Shown here: positions 50,947 through 61,478 of the stretch, piece by piece
How positions within the stretch are numbered: position 1 is the first letter of the stretch
How the letters are laid out: the number at the start of each line of letters is the position of its first letter
The notes under the pieces: generated by a model
The model's database searches: none
Seen by the model: the letters and a program-made list of their open reading frames with translations, nothing else
What the model was told of the DNA's origin: nothing
Made by a program: the position numbers and the translations under genes
Origin: Ascoidea asiatica
Lineage: Eukaryota; Ascomycota; Saccharomycetes; Ascoideales; Ascoideaceae
Direction: 5' to 3'
Assembly (NCBI GenBank): GCA_001600695.1
Contig: BCKQ01000004.1
Coordinates: 248,001 to 312,000, forward strand
Length of the DNA stretch: 64,000 nt

Positions 50947-51989
50947 CTATGCTTTAGCTAAAGCTTTTTTATTAGCATATCTGTTTTGTTTTTTTAAAAC
51001 CATAACCTGGAATCTTTCAAAATCAGTTAATTCAGCACGTCTTTTTCTTTGAGCAATTTTTTTAGCCCATGATGTTGCTGCCCATTGTTTTAAAATATCT
51101 GCGGCTTGAAATTTTTTTGCAACTGTAGCAGTTCTTGCACCTCTTGGTAATTTTTCAACAACTAATGTGGTTAAAACAACATTAGCTAATGATATAGATT
51201 GTCTTGGTACACCACATGCTGGTCCATCAACTAAAACCTATTCGGAAAAAAAAAAGTTATTAAAAAAAATTGACAATAAGTTAGTATTTAAATTTTTTAT
51301 CAACAAAAATGAAAAATCAGTGGTTCCAATATATAAGAGAAACTTTATGTTTGAAAATGAAATGAAAGATAGATTTGAAGATTTACTGATTTCAGAATAT
51401 AATAGTTTATAAAAAAAAAACTAATTGAACACTATATTTTATCATTTTTTTTAAAAAATAATGTTTTATAGAATATTTTCTGATTACACTTTTCTTGAAT
51501 TCAATCATACCAATTTTTAGATTTTTATTTAACTCATTAATGAATCAATTATGAAATACAAATTCCAAGTAGACTAACTAAATCTTTTTAATTTTTTATG
51601 GTTGGTATACTATTTTAACAAACTTTCAAATTTATGGAATAAATATTATTTATGTTTTATAATTTGGAATTGATTCTAAAAGTTGTTAAATCCTTTACTT
51701 GGATAATAGATTTTACTCTTCTGAATGTTTTATAATTTTGATTATTTTTCAATATCACCCTTATTAATTTTCTATTCCATTTTTGTTATATATCTTTAAT
51801 GAACTTTATTCCCATTATTTCCTCTTATTTTTGATTCTTTTTTTTTTAGTTGATACATACACGTTTTTGATCAATGATTTCAACAACTGTTGCAAGTTTT
51901 CCTTTATATTGACCTTTGTTGACTAAAACAACACGACCAACTTCTACAAGTCTCCATTTACTAGCTTTAACTGATGTTTCTGTTGACAT
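50947..51989 (-). CDS. RPL14: 60S ribosomal protein L14 (eL14), one intron
   Basis: The gene is split: exon 1 is 51989-51861 (43 codons, ATG at 51989-51987), the intron is 51860-51238, and exon 2 is 51237-50947. Donor GTATGT, branch TACTAAC (minus strand over 51286-51280) and acceptor ATAG are all present. The 139-aa product begins [20 protein letters not shown] and continues across the junction as [16 protein letters not shown]. It then has [50 protein letters not shown] and ends KKALAKA. This is eL14 of the large subunit. The 623-nt intron is long for a yeast and typical of ribosomal-protein genes. Two Tbf1-type words lie upstream. Confidence 0.96.
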
Positions 51990-52583
51990 TTTGATAATCT
52001 TTTGGATATTTTTCTTTTGCTATTTTCAATAATATTCTCTGTCACTTTAAATTTATCAATTTTGAATATATTATTACTTCAATAATTTCAATTTCATAAA
52101 GCTACTTTTTGCCAACACTCCAACAAGTCACGAGTCTTCAGAATCGATTTCAAAAAAAACAAAAATTATAATTTGAAAACTATCGCAATACTCTAAAAGA
52201 ATACTTTAGCCCTAATCACATGATAGTTATTTGGAAAAACTACGCTTGTGCTAACAGTCACTTGTTTTTTTAAACCAAAAAGCCCTAAATAAACTCCCGT
52301 GATGAAAATATTGTTTTTTTTATAACCTAATAACGTCAAACCTTTTATATTTTTGGTTCTCTAGACCTAAACCTTAATTGTTTTTTTGCGGGAACTTTGT
52401 TTTACATAACAAATAAAGATTGAAGTAATCTAAATTTCGGCTAATTAAACTCTTTTTCGCAATATTACAAAGAATAAAAGGGTGTGAATAATCAAAAACT
52501 TCAGAAATTCTGTTTAGTTCATATTTTTGTTACTTGTATTCTTATTTTTTTTATGTTTTTTTAAAAAATTTATATTCTAAAAT
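51990..52583. other. RPL14 upstream / TRS120 3' region
   Basis: Holds the RPL14 promoter with two AGCCCTAA words, a related AGACCTAAA near 52363, and A/T-rich tracts typical of ribosomal-protein promoters. No gene is seen. Confidence 0.55.
52208..52288 (+). promoter_or_regulatory. Two Tbf1-type boxes (AGCCCTAA) before RPL14
   Basis: AGCCCTAA occurs at 52208-52215 and 52281-52288, about 220 and 290 bp upstream of the RPL14 ATG. This fits the ARCCCTAA motif of Tbf1, which drives ribosomal-protein genes in many yeasts outside the Saccharomyces clade. Two exact copies in the right place make this a good candidate. Confidence 0.5.
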
Positions 52584-55500
52584 CTATAATGCTCTTATAT
52601 AAACAGGTGCTCGTTGAGTGTGTTGTAAAATATTATTACTAGAATTAAATATTCTCTCATCAAATATTGTACCCCATTCATATTCACCTTTAGCTAAAAT
52701 TACTGCACCTAGCTCATATATACTACTTTCTCCAGGCTTAATATACGGTTCAATCGCCATTTGTAAAGTTCCATTATATAAGATTTTTCTTTCTATTGAT
52801 CCTCCTGCAACAATTGGTATATGCCTTATAAAACCTTTAATATTTTCAGAAGACCTATTTGTAATTCTTGTTTTTATAATAAAGAATTGTTCTGTTTGCA
52901 CTTCCCAATATAATCCATTATGAGCTATAGGTTGAATATTATCATCATCATTTATTGCAGGTATTAATTCAATATCAATACTAATTTTTTCAACTTTTAG
53001 TACACTAATCATTCTTTGAGATAATCGAATTCCTCTTAATTCAATAAAGCCTTTTCTACCAGTTCTATCTTCACTCCAAAGACCTTTTATATGACGAAGA
53101 ACTTCCTTCCTGTACCAAAAAGACTCTTTTATAAATCTGGTTTCTTCTTTTGTACCCTTTTGAGAATGTTTTATATATTGTCTATTTCTTAAACTTGGAA
53201 TTTCTCTATCAAGATATTCTGATGAAAAATTTATTCTCTTTATAGGTAATAAGTATCTTTGAGTATGACTTGGCCCAATTGAGTCACCAATGAAATATGA
53301 ATTATTTTTATTTGCAATATTCTCGATATCTGAAATATTTTCTCTTATTCCATCTTCATTATCTAAATCGTCTCCCGTTTCAAATAAAAATTCACTACTT
53401 CTTAGATCAATATTAAATTTTTGATTCCAAGAATTTTTCAAATCTAAAACTAATAAACAATAATCAGAAATATTTTCACCTTTTTTATGAAGATACGACC
53501 AAATATAATCTTGATCTCTTAACATATTTTTATCCGCACTAAAATTATTATCAATAACTTGAGAATGATCCTTAACATTATAAAATAATGGAATTAAATC
53601 ACATCCAGCAAGTTCTATACTAGGTTGAACAGTAATATATACTGGAATACTAACTCTTCTAAAATATTTTTCATTATCTTTAAGTTGATTTCCATAATCT
53701 AATATAATTGTTGCATTTTTCATACCTCTTTTACCTTTAACATCTATATCTAATGAAACAATATCATAAGGTTTAACTGATTTTAATTTACCAAAATCTC
53801 CCTTTCTGACTTTTAAAGGTTTTCTTTTCAAAAGATAATATTCAATTTCATATACTTCATTAACAGGAGTATCTCTCGATTCCAATGAGTTTCTTAAAGG
53901 TTCTATTGTTGAATCTAAAAAGCTAAATGCTAGATAATTTATTATAATATTAGAAAGATTTTTTAATTTAACATTCAAAGAAGACTTTTCACCTTCAAGA
54001 AGCATTAACCATGAGTTATTTAAGGACAAGTTTGTCAAAATCAAAATTGGTTGAGGTTGAATCACTTTATATTTCAAATTTTTAAAATTTATCCTCTGAC
54101 TTATTACATTATTTTTAAGATTTTCTTTCGATAGATGAACCAATACAGAATTGAAATTATCTGAATTCTTTTCTGAAGATATCTCATTTACATTTTCCTC
54201 AAGTATCATATTAAAATAATCAGGTTTACCTTCTTTATTTACAGGTAAATTAGATCTAAGACCTGTGATTTTTATTTTTTGAGGAAGTTGTATCTTTTCA
54301 GTAGCAGCTATCTTAAAAAACTGCGATTCACAATTACAAACTTTTAAGGTGCAGCCTATAATATTCATAAAACCTGAGTTTAATGGCTTTACGCTGACCA
54401 GAATAGATTGAAAAGAATTTGATAGAATGACAAAATGATTATGATTGTTATTCATCAATGTTTCAAGTTTGACTCTACCATCCGTTTCAACCTTAATCTC
54501 ATTAATCTCTATATCAAACAGAAAAGGATTTTGAACTCTTATTTGTAAAGTTATTGATTCGTCTTGAATTAAATCCACTGAATCATCATAAAATTCATCT
54601 GAAATAAAATCAATTTTTTTGTTACTTAAGGAAATTCTATTTTTTGAAAATCTTTTAGCACTTTTACGAATTTCATATGGATTATAAAGTAATGCACTTG
54701 GTGAAGATAAAGTAGATCTTTTAGAAGTAGTAGGTGTAGAATTGTTTGGAGTTAATTCTAGAGCTGATTCATCTCCCAATAATCTTATAGGTCTTAAACT
54801 TTCATCAAAGTTTTTAATAAGAAATACATCTCTGATGATAAATGGATCCCAGTAATATATCTTTATACTTAAATTTAAATTTCGAGAAACATCAACCCCC
54901 TTTTTGATCATATCATAAAGCTGTATTTGTTCGTTTTTTTTCAAGCAATGTAAATATCTAGTCAATAAAATAGAACTAAAATTAAGCACTCCATGTAAAT
55001 CATTCAAAGATTCACAAAAGTTGATACAGGATTTAAGGATTACTTTTTGAGAATAAGACCAATTCGCTTTTGTAGAATCAAATAAAGAAGATTCTGGAGA
55101 TACACCAATACCATAAGCAAACATCAATGAATCAAGAAATTTATGAACATTTTCTTCAAATGGCTTCGAAGGCCTTTCTGATGAATCAACATTACTTATA
55201 CTTATTTCATTTCTATTAAAATTATTGTTCACAGAATCTAAGAGAACAAAGTAAGATCCCTCATCAGGTTTTGACTTAGATTGAAACCTTTTACTTAAAG
55301 GATTATTTTTGAAAAATTCAGGTGTTAAAGTTGACATTAACATTTTCAAAATAAACGACATTTTTCTGTAAAGCTCTAAGTCTCCAAATATTGAAGCCAA
55401 AGCACAATATACTTTACACTGCGATAAAACATCCATTTTTTTGAGCTGAACTGTAAATATTTTGTTGGAAAATTTTATTATATCATATTTGTTAAAATAT

Positions 55501-56897
55501 GTAGAATTTATCTCTCTTGTTGAAATCTTTTTTCCACGAATAATATGATCTAAAACTTTTGCATTCAAGCCACCACCAACATGTATAACAGACATAAATT
55601 TCATAAATCTTAAAATTGTTTCACAATAAACTAGTTGAGGAACATAATCTTCATGATCTTCGAATGTTAAAGAATAATAAAATAATGTTCTTTTAGTTAA
55701 TTTATATATAATATCAGGAATAGGTAGACTCTCATTACCAGTAGTTGCATTTTTAGAAGATTTAGAAGAATTTAGGGTAAATGAATTCCTAGGTGATGTA
55801 ATAGGTGATTCGTAATTTACAGGTGCAGTTGAATCAGATCTATGTCTATCTTTTAAGTAATTAAACGAAATGCTTGAGTTTGGAGAACTTATATTTGAGT
55901 TATTTGAATCTTTATCTTTTGAAGTTCCGATTATAGAATCAAGACCTATTGGAATTTTATAAGGGATTCCAAGAAAAGATAGTAAAAGAAAACAAATTCC
56001 GATCCCTTCCAAAGTAGAACCAAGCCACAAGAAATCATTCGCCATTTTTAATAATTGGGCAGCTTCTCCGAATTCTTTTAATGCATCAGTTACTTTTCCT
56101 GCTAATAAAAAAAAATTTCCAAGAATTTTTTGTTGTCTACCTTTCTGTCTACTTTCCTTTTTTTCTGTAGAACCTCTTAATGATAATTTGCTGTTTAACT
56201 CAAGAGCTAAAGTTGAATCTGTTGAGAGTCTCGATTTTGACTTTGATTTTGATTTATTGGATATTGCAGAAACTGCTGGAAGGGCAATTGAATCCCTCGG
56301 GCGATGAGAGGATAAAGAAGTTTTTAAAACATCACTTGCACTTATTGTTCCAGGAGATCTTAAAGTGACATGTTGAAACGATTGAGCATATAATGACAAG
56401 GCAGATAGAAAATTATGAGTTATACTTTTTATTATATCTTCTGGCTTTGAAAAAGGAAAATTATATATATTATTTTGAGTTTGATTAGAAAGTTTATCAG
56501 TAGAAGAGTTACAAATTATTATATTTTGAACAATTGAAGTATTATATTTTTTCTTTAAGTTAACCAAATGCTGTTTTAATTGATCCAAATCTAAAATTTC
56601 TGAATAATTCAATACACCAACAATTATAAAATTCTTCCTAAAAGGTTCAAAATCCTGAAAAAAAATTGATTCTTCATCATTCAAACATAATCTTAAATCA
56701 TATATAATTCTTCCACTTGGAGAACTCTGAGGATTGAAAATTGAGGATTTCACAGATTCGATTTCGCTTAATTTAACTTCAAAAAAGCCTTTAATTGAAT
56801 CAAAACATGTTAGGAAATCTTGATCCGAAATATTATCAATTGGAATAAATAGTGTTTTTACTCTTGAAGGGGCAGTATATGAGTAAGCATCCAACAT
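52584..56897 (-). CDS. TRS120: TRAPP II subunit Trs120
   Basis: The 1437-aa protein is a subunit of the TRAPP II tethering/Rab-exchange complex acting at the late Golgi with Trs130 and Trs65. The N-terminus (VKTLFIPIDNISDQDFLTCFDSIKGF), the SPSGRIIYDLRL and FQDFEPFRKNFIIVGVLNY stretches, and the repeat-like middle with helical segments (about 250-640) followed by beta-rich domains (about 760-1400) match the family. Low-complexity Ser-rich linkers occur at about 165-240 and 325-385. It is longer than the 1289-aa S. cerevisiae protein, mainly because of such linkers. Confidence 0.88.
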   Translation of the reverse strand: MLDAYSYTAPSRVKTLFIPIDNISDQDFLTCFDSIKGFFEVKLSEIESVKSSIFNPQSSPSGRIIYDLRLCLNDEESIFFQDFEPFRKNFIIVGVLNYSEILDLDQLKQHLVNLKKKYNTSIVQNIIICNSSTDKLSNQTQNNIYNFPFSKPEDIIKSITHNFLSALSLYAQSFQHVTLRSPGTISASDVLKTSLSSHRPRDSIALPAVSAISNKSKSKSKSRLSTDSTLALELNSKLSLRGSTEKKESRQKGRQQKILGNFFLLAGKVTDALKEFGEAAQLLKMANDFLWLGSTLEGIGICFLLLSFLGIPYKIPIGLDSIIGTSKDKDSNNSNISSPNSSISFNYLKDRHRSDSTAPVNYESPITSPRNSFTLNSSKSSKNATTGNESLPIPDIIYKLTKRTLFYYSLTFEDHEDYVPQLVYCETILRFMKFMSVIHVGGGLNAKVLDHIIRGKKISTREINSTYFNKYDIIKFSNKIFTVQLKKMDVLSQCKVYCALASIFGDLELYRKMSFILKMLMSTLTPEFFKNNPLSKRFQSKSKPDEGSYFVLLDSVNNNFNRNEISISNVDSSERPSKPFEENVHKFLDSLMFAYGIGVSPESSLFDSTKANWSYSQKVILKSCINFCESLNDLHGVLNFSSILLTRYLHCLKKNEQIQLYDMIKKGVDVSRNLNLSIKIYYWDPFIIRDVFLIKNFDESLRPIRLLGDESALELTPNNSTPTTSKRSTLSSPSALLYNPYEIRKSAKRFSKNRISLSNKKIDFISDEFYDDSVDLIQDESITLQIRVQNPFLFDIEINEIKVETDGRVKLETLMNNNHNHFVILSNSFQSILVSVKPLNSGFMNIIGCTLKVCNCESQFFKIAATEKIQLPQKIKITGLRSNLPVNKEGKPDYFNMILEENVNEISSEKNSDNFNSVLVHLSKENLKNNVISQRINFKNLKYKVIQPQPILILTNLSLNNSWLMLLEGEKSSLNVKLKNLSNIIINYLAFSFLDSTIEPLRNSLESRDTPVNEVYEIEYYLLKRKPLKVRKGDFGKLKSVKPYDIVSLDIDVKGKRGMKNATIILDYGNQLKDNEKYFRRVSIPVYITVQPSIELAGCDLIPLFYNVKDHSQVIDNNFSADKNMLRDQDYIWSYLHKKGENISDYCLLVLDLKNSWNQKFNIDLRSSEFLFETGDDLDNEDGIRENISDIENIANKNNSYFIGDSIGPSHTQRYLLPIKRINFSSEYLDREIPSLRNRQYIKHSQKGTKEETRFIKESFWYRKEVLRHIKGLWSEDRTGRKGFIELRGIRLSQRMISVLKVEKISIDIELIPAINDDDNIQPIAHNGLYWEVQTEQFFIIKTRITNRSSENIKGFIRHIPIVAGGSIERKILYNGTLQMAIEPYIKPGESSIYELGAVILAKGEYEWGTIFDERIFNSSNNILQHTQRAPVYIRAL

Positions 56898-57886
56898 ATC
56901 TGATCAACAATAAAGAAGAATCTAGAAATAAAGTAAGTTTAAAGGCACAAATAAAATGAATGAATTTTTAACCTTTGTTCCTTGTTTCTTTTCCTTTAAC
57001 TTTCATGAAAGCTTTGAACAATTGAAGTAATTGGCTTTCTTTTTAATTATTCAATATATTTGCAAATTTAGATGAATCGTTTAAATCAAATCATAATTCA
57101 TTATTTTTCAGAATTAGCCTGCTACGTATTATGAAAACAGTAATGGACAATTGATCCACAACTTATCAGTTTTGAAGCTGATCCTTGGTTTTAACAGCGG
57201 ACCGGAAATCTACTCAAAGCCTATTTTATGCCGTGGCACGATAACTTTCCAAAATCTAGCCCAAACTAAACTCTCTCTGGAGAGATCAAATACTTTAAAA
57301 AAGTTTTTTCATAAAGTAGCATTACATATCTTCATTAGTATTTTAATTATTCTTAGAAGTTAATAATTCACGAATATGTATAATTAAAATTCAAAAATGA
57401 TGGCCGAGTTTGTTTTGAGTTTCCCGGAAATTTTTATATAGAAAAATAAAGAGCACAAAAGTTATTTTGTGTTGTTCAAAATCAACGATTAATATGCAAT
57501 TTCATATATGAAAAAATAATTAAAGCAGATTACATAATTGCATCATCATAATATATATTTGGTGAAAAGCAAAAAAAATTCGAAACTATGATGTTTTGCA
57601 GCGAGTTTTTATCTCCCCGTTTTGGCAATAATAATAGAACATCATTGTAAATAATTCTAGAAAAATTGCTTAAAAAGCTTATAAGCATTCAAAGTAGATC
57701 AAGAAATTTCAAGTGATAAAAGCATAAGCCTCGCGAAATATATACCTTTAAAAGGGATAAAAAGTTAATACATTTTTATAGAAAAAAACAATATTACAAA
57801 AATATTATAAATATTCCTTGTAATAAAAAAGGATCAAATATCAATAAAATATTTATCATCAGTAGCATATGCGCAATGATATTTAC
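56898..57886. other. TRS120 upstream / SLU7 3' region
   Basis: About 1 kb of A/T-rich sequence. An open frame at 57151-57363 begins with TTG and shows no known domain, so it is not called. No tRNA, repeat or other RNA gene could be supported. Confidence 0.5.
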
Positions 57887-59173
57887 TTAGTATCTATTTT
57901 TGATATAATTTTTTCTCAAAGCTATTTTTTTCAATTCCTCCTCTTTTTTCTTATTCATTTTTAATATAAAATCTGTAGGACTAGCTTCTGGATGTTTTGT
58001 GAAATCAACTTCTGATTCTTCTTCTTCAGAATTAATATCATTGGATTTCATGATTCCATTTGATTTAGTTCTACTAGAATCCCATGCAAAAGTTTTTAGC
58101 TTTTCATAATTTGCAGCTTCTCCATTTAAATGACGAACAAATAAATTACTATTATTGATATATCCAGTGTTAACATCTCGTATGGATCTTGTTTTTGGAT
58201 TATATGAAATTTCTAAATCATCATCTTCATTTTCTCTTTTTTTAGAATTTATACCTTTAAGATAAACAGCTTTGTCTTCAAGAATTCTAATGATTTTTTC
58301 ACCATTAGCTTTCTCATTTTCAATTTTTGATCTATAAATTTCTTTTGTTAAACCTAATTCATTTAATTCTATTTCTTCATCTGAGGAATCATAATCATCA
58401 TAATCTTTTTTTTTCATGCATTCAATTAACCTGTCTAATTCTTTCATTTTTTCCTTTTCTAATTTCTTTTTTTCATTTTCTTGCCATATTTTCAAAGAAT
58501 CATTCCAATTATCACGATTGTAACCGTACCATCTATCACGCCTTTCATCATAATTATCCAATTTATTTTTAGAATTATCACCGTCGCTTCGCACATTAAC
58601 TGAGCTGAAGGTATTTTTGGGTGTATTTTTGGTTTCACAGTCACTTTCATTATCACTTTTCTTTTCGTTTTCTCTTTTTCTGTATTGAATACTTGTTGCA
58701 ACTTGTTTTTCTAAACAATCTCGTTTGGTATGATTTATAGATCCACAATTTGTGCAAAAGTTTGATTTTGAATTAAAAGGATTATTATCTGCTTGTATAT
58801 TTGGTTTAGAAATTTTATTTTTTGTAAATTCAAGCTTGTTATTATGTTTTCTTTTCGAATTTTTTTTATTTTCAGAATCTTTTGATAAGAATGATATTTT
58901 GTTATCTCCTATTTCTTTGAATGTATCATTTATTCCATATCCATGTTTAGAAACTGAAAAATTTTTCGGTTTATCAAAAGGATCTTTTCTTTGATGCGCT
59001 AAATAGTCCTCACTTTCATGATTACTATTCACATCACTTTCAGCTTTATACCAAGGAGATTCAGAAATAAATTTAGGAATATATTGATTTTTTTGGGCCG
59101 CTTTTCGTGAAATACTTTTATTATTATCATTGGATCCATTTCCGTTATTTTTGAGATTTAGAGAAGTTCCCAT
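57887..59173 (-). CDS. SLU7: Second-step splicing factor Slu7
   Basis: The 428-aa nuclear protein acts in 3' splice-site selection in the second step of pre-mRNA splicing. The N-terminal block YIPKFISESPWYK with DYLAHQRKDP, the zinc knuckle CTNCGSINHTKRDC (Cys140, Cys143, His148, Cys153; C-x2-C-x4-H-x4-C), and RDRWYGYNRDNWNDSLKIWQENEKKKLEKEK are the family's signatures. NDINSEEEESEVDFTKHPEASPTDF near the end is also conserved in outline. Five intron-containing genes in the same window fit the need for such factors. Confidence 0.92.
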   Translation of the reverse strand: MGTSLNLKNNGNGSNDNNKSISRKAAQKNQYIPKFISESPWYKAESDVNSNHESEDYLAHQRKDPFDKPKNFSVSKHGYGINDTFKEIGDNKISFLSKDSENKKNSKRKHNNKLEFTKNKISKPNIQADNNPFNSKSNFCTNCGSINHTKRDCLEKQVATSIQYRKRENEKKSDNESDCETKNTPKNTFSSVNVRSDGDNSKNKLDNYDERRDRWYGYNRDNWNDSLKIWQENEKKKLEKEKMKELDRLIECMKKKDYDDYDSSDEEIELNELGLTKEIYRSKIENEKANGEKIIRILEDKAVYLKGINSKKRENEDDDLEISYNPKTRSIRDVNTGYINNSNLFVRHLNGEAANYEKLKTFAWDSSRTKSNGIMKSNDINSEEEESEVDFTKHPEASPTDFILKMNKKKEEELKKIALRKNYIKNRY

Positions 59174-59590
59174 TTATTTAATGTTATTGATTATAGTAAT
59201 TCTGATCTCTGAACTTTTATTATTAATATAGTTTTTCACCGCTTTTAAATTCTACAAAATAATTTTAATAAAAATTAAAGATTAGCTTTACCCCACTGAA
59301 AAACCAGTAATTTTTGATAATAAATCAATTATAAAAATATATTAACAACTGGAAATATTAATTATTTCATTAAACTGGCATCATTATTGAAATACACATT
59401 TTTTTAATCTTATCAGCCTTTTCTGGATGACTTTATTCTTTGATCGGAACCAGCCGTGTGGGTGCTTTGGAGAAATTATTCATTATTCAGCTATGTCCGA
59501 CATAATAAACCTTCGACTTGAAATCTAATTTTTGAAGGTTTTACACTTTTAGTATTTGTTGAGGAATAAATATTTTTGAAGTCTGTAATA
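59174..59590. other. Divergent SLU7/UBA4 promoter
   Basis: A 417-bp A/T-rich divergent promoter with one G+C-richer spot (GGAACCAGCCGTGTGGGTGC near 59446-59465). The UBA4 frame is open from 59576 through a TTG, but the first ATG is at 59591. No other gene is seen. Confidence 0.5.
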
Positions 59591-61003
59591 ATGGTTGAAA
59601 GAACTGAAATGTCACTAAAAGAAACAAAAAAGGAGTTATTGAGGCTACAAAATGAAAATAAACTCTTGAAAGAGAAACTAGCACTAAATAAATCCCAGAC
59701 ACTGAAAAAAGTAGAAAATGCTTATTTAAAAGAGAATGATATTAAGAATTTTACAGGACTTTCATTAAAAGAATATAGAAAATATGGAAGACAATTACTA
59801 GTTCCTGATTTCAATGGAGTTAAGTCTCAGATTGCACTCAAAAATTCTAGGATTCTTGTTGTTGGAGCAGGAGGATTGGGATGTCCAGCATTACTCTATC
59901 TCACTGGTTGTGGAGTAGGGGTTATAGGGATTATAGATCATGATACAGTCGATTTATCAAATTTACATAGGCAAATTCTTCATAATACAAAAGAAATCGG
60001 AAATTTAAAGGTTGAATCAGCAAAAAATTATCTTTCATTATTAAACCCCGATGTAGAATTTGAGTTATATCCTGAATCATTAAATAACGAAAATGCCTTC
60101 AAGATAATTGATAAATATGATTTAGTATTGGATTGTACAGATACACCAATGTTACGTTATCTTATAAATGATGTTTGTGTTTTATTAGAAAAAACGATTA
60201 TATCAGGTTCTGGTTTAAAAACAGAAGGGCAATTATCAATTTTGAATTTTATGCAAACAGGACCCTGTTATAGATGTTTTTATCCTAGACCTCCTCCTCC
60301 AAATAACGTAACTTCTTGTCAAGATGGTGGTGTTATAGGACCCTGTATTGGTATAATTGGAACTATGATGGCAGTTGAGACAATAAAAGTATTAACTAAC
60401 TATTATACATTGGAAAATTTTCAGTCATTTTTGACAATATATGATGGGTTTGCAAATATATCCCAAACTCTTAAAACCTTCAAAATGAGAGGAAAACAAA
60501 AAAACTGTAAAATCTGTGGTACAAATCCAGAAATTACAAAGGATATGATAATTAATGGTGATATTGACTATGTCCAATTTTGTGGACGTCTTGATTATAA
60601 CGTTTTAGATTCAGAAGAAAGAATTTCGTCTGATTTTTATTATAAATCGGTTTTGAAACAAAATAAACCCCATTTATTGATTGATGTTAGGCAAGCAGTT
60701 CAATGGGATATTGCGCATTTGCCAAATTCTATACATATTGAGCTCAGTGATCTTAAAAATATTGGAACAATATCAGATTTAAGGTCTTTGCTAAATTCAA
60801 GGTTAATCGAACAGGATAAAAAATTCAAAGAAGATGAAGATTTAGAAAATGAAACAATATACTGTGTATGTAGACGTGGTAACGATTCTCAGTTGGCTGT
60901 TAAATTTTTAAAAACAGAGTTCAACTTAAAGAATGTTTTTGATATTACTGGAGGTCTCGCTAAATGGTCAGAGAATGTGGATACTAAATTTCCTGTTTAT
61001 TGA
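59591..61003 (+). CDS. UBA4: Urm1-activating E1 and sulphurtransferase Uba4/MOCS3
   Basis: The 470-aa protein adenylates and then thiocarboxylates the ubiquitin-like Urm1, needed for tRNA wobble thiolation and protein urmylation. In Moco-making fungi and animals its relatives (CnxF, MOCS3) also sulphurate the MoaD-type carrier. An N-terminal coiled coil (about 1-45) is followed by the E1 fold: KYGRQLLVPDFNG, GAGGLGC (92-98), zinc-binding CYRC and CKIC pairs, and the catalytic Cys243 in VTSCQDGGVIGP. The C-terminal rhodanese domain has the active Cys427 in YCVCRRGNDSQLA. The start is the ATG at 59591. A CTG codon at 59702 lies in the unconserved coiled coil. Confidence 0.95.
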   Translation: MVERTEMSLKETKKELLRLQNENKLLKEKLALNKSQTLKKVENAYLKENDIKNFTGLSLKEYRKYGRQLLVPDFNGVKSQIALKNSRILVVGAGGLGCPALLYLTGCGVGVIGIIDHDTVDLSNLHRQILHNTKEIGNLKVESAKNYLSLLNPDVEFELYPESLNNENAFKIIDKYDLVLDCTDTPMLRYLINDVCVLLEKTIISGSGLKTEGQLSILNFMQTGPCYRCFYPRPPPPNNVTSCQDGGVIGPCIGIIGTMMAVETIKVLTNYYTLENFQSFLTIYDGFANISQTLKTFKMRGKQKNCKICGTNPEITKDMIINGDIDYVQFCGRLDYNVLDSEERISSDFYYKSVLKQNKPHLLIDVRQAVQWDIAHLPNSIHIELSDLKNIGTISDLRSLLNSRLIEQDKKFKEDEDLENETIYCVCRRGNDSQLAVKFLKTEFNLKNVFDITGGLAKWSENVDTKFPVY

Positions 61004-61478
61004 AATTGAATTTAGAAAAAAAGGAAAATTAGTTGTATTTCCTTTGAATAATCCTTCTTTAAAGTAATAAAAGGTATTGATAAAAATTTTATATTTTATA
61101 AAGGTTATAGAAAAGTATATAATTGATTCAAAATGAGTCAAATGAAAAATAGTATTGTGAGAAAAAAATTATGCATCCAATAATATATATGAATATCAAT
61201 CAAGCAAATTTAAAAGCAAAGCAAATCGAGAAAAAAAAAGCCAAAAAAAAAATATTTAGAAAATCATAGATATCAAACTAAAAAAATAAAAGGTATCAAC
61301 CATTCATTCCTTTAAACATAAAAAAAAAATAAAACTAAAAAAAAAGTGAATTCAAAAATTTGAACCAATCCATTTCCAACAATGCAGTTAATAAAAGGGG
61401 GAAAGGAATCAAGAGAAGTAAAAGAAGAAATATCTTAAGTGATTGTTGTGGCAGTTGTTAGTTCTCTTCAAATTGAAA
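61004..61478. other. Convergent 3' region UBA4/SPS1-like
   Basis: A-rich spacer between converging genes, with several poly-A tracts (about 61220-61350). No gene is seen. Confidence 0.5.

Noticed and set aside
51167-51412. Plus-strand frame of 81 codons across RPL14
   Set aside because: It begins with GTG inside antisense RPL14 exon 2 and runs through the intron; no domain is seen.
57151-57363. 70-codon frame between TRS120 and SLU7
   Set aside because: Starts at TTG and has no recognisable sequence.
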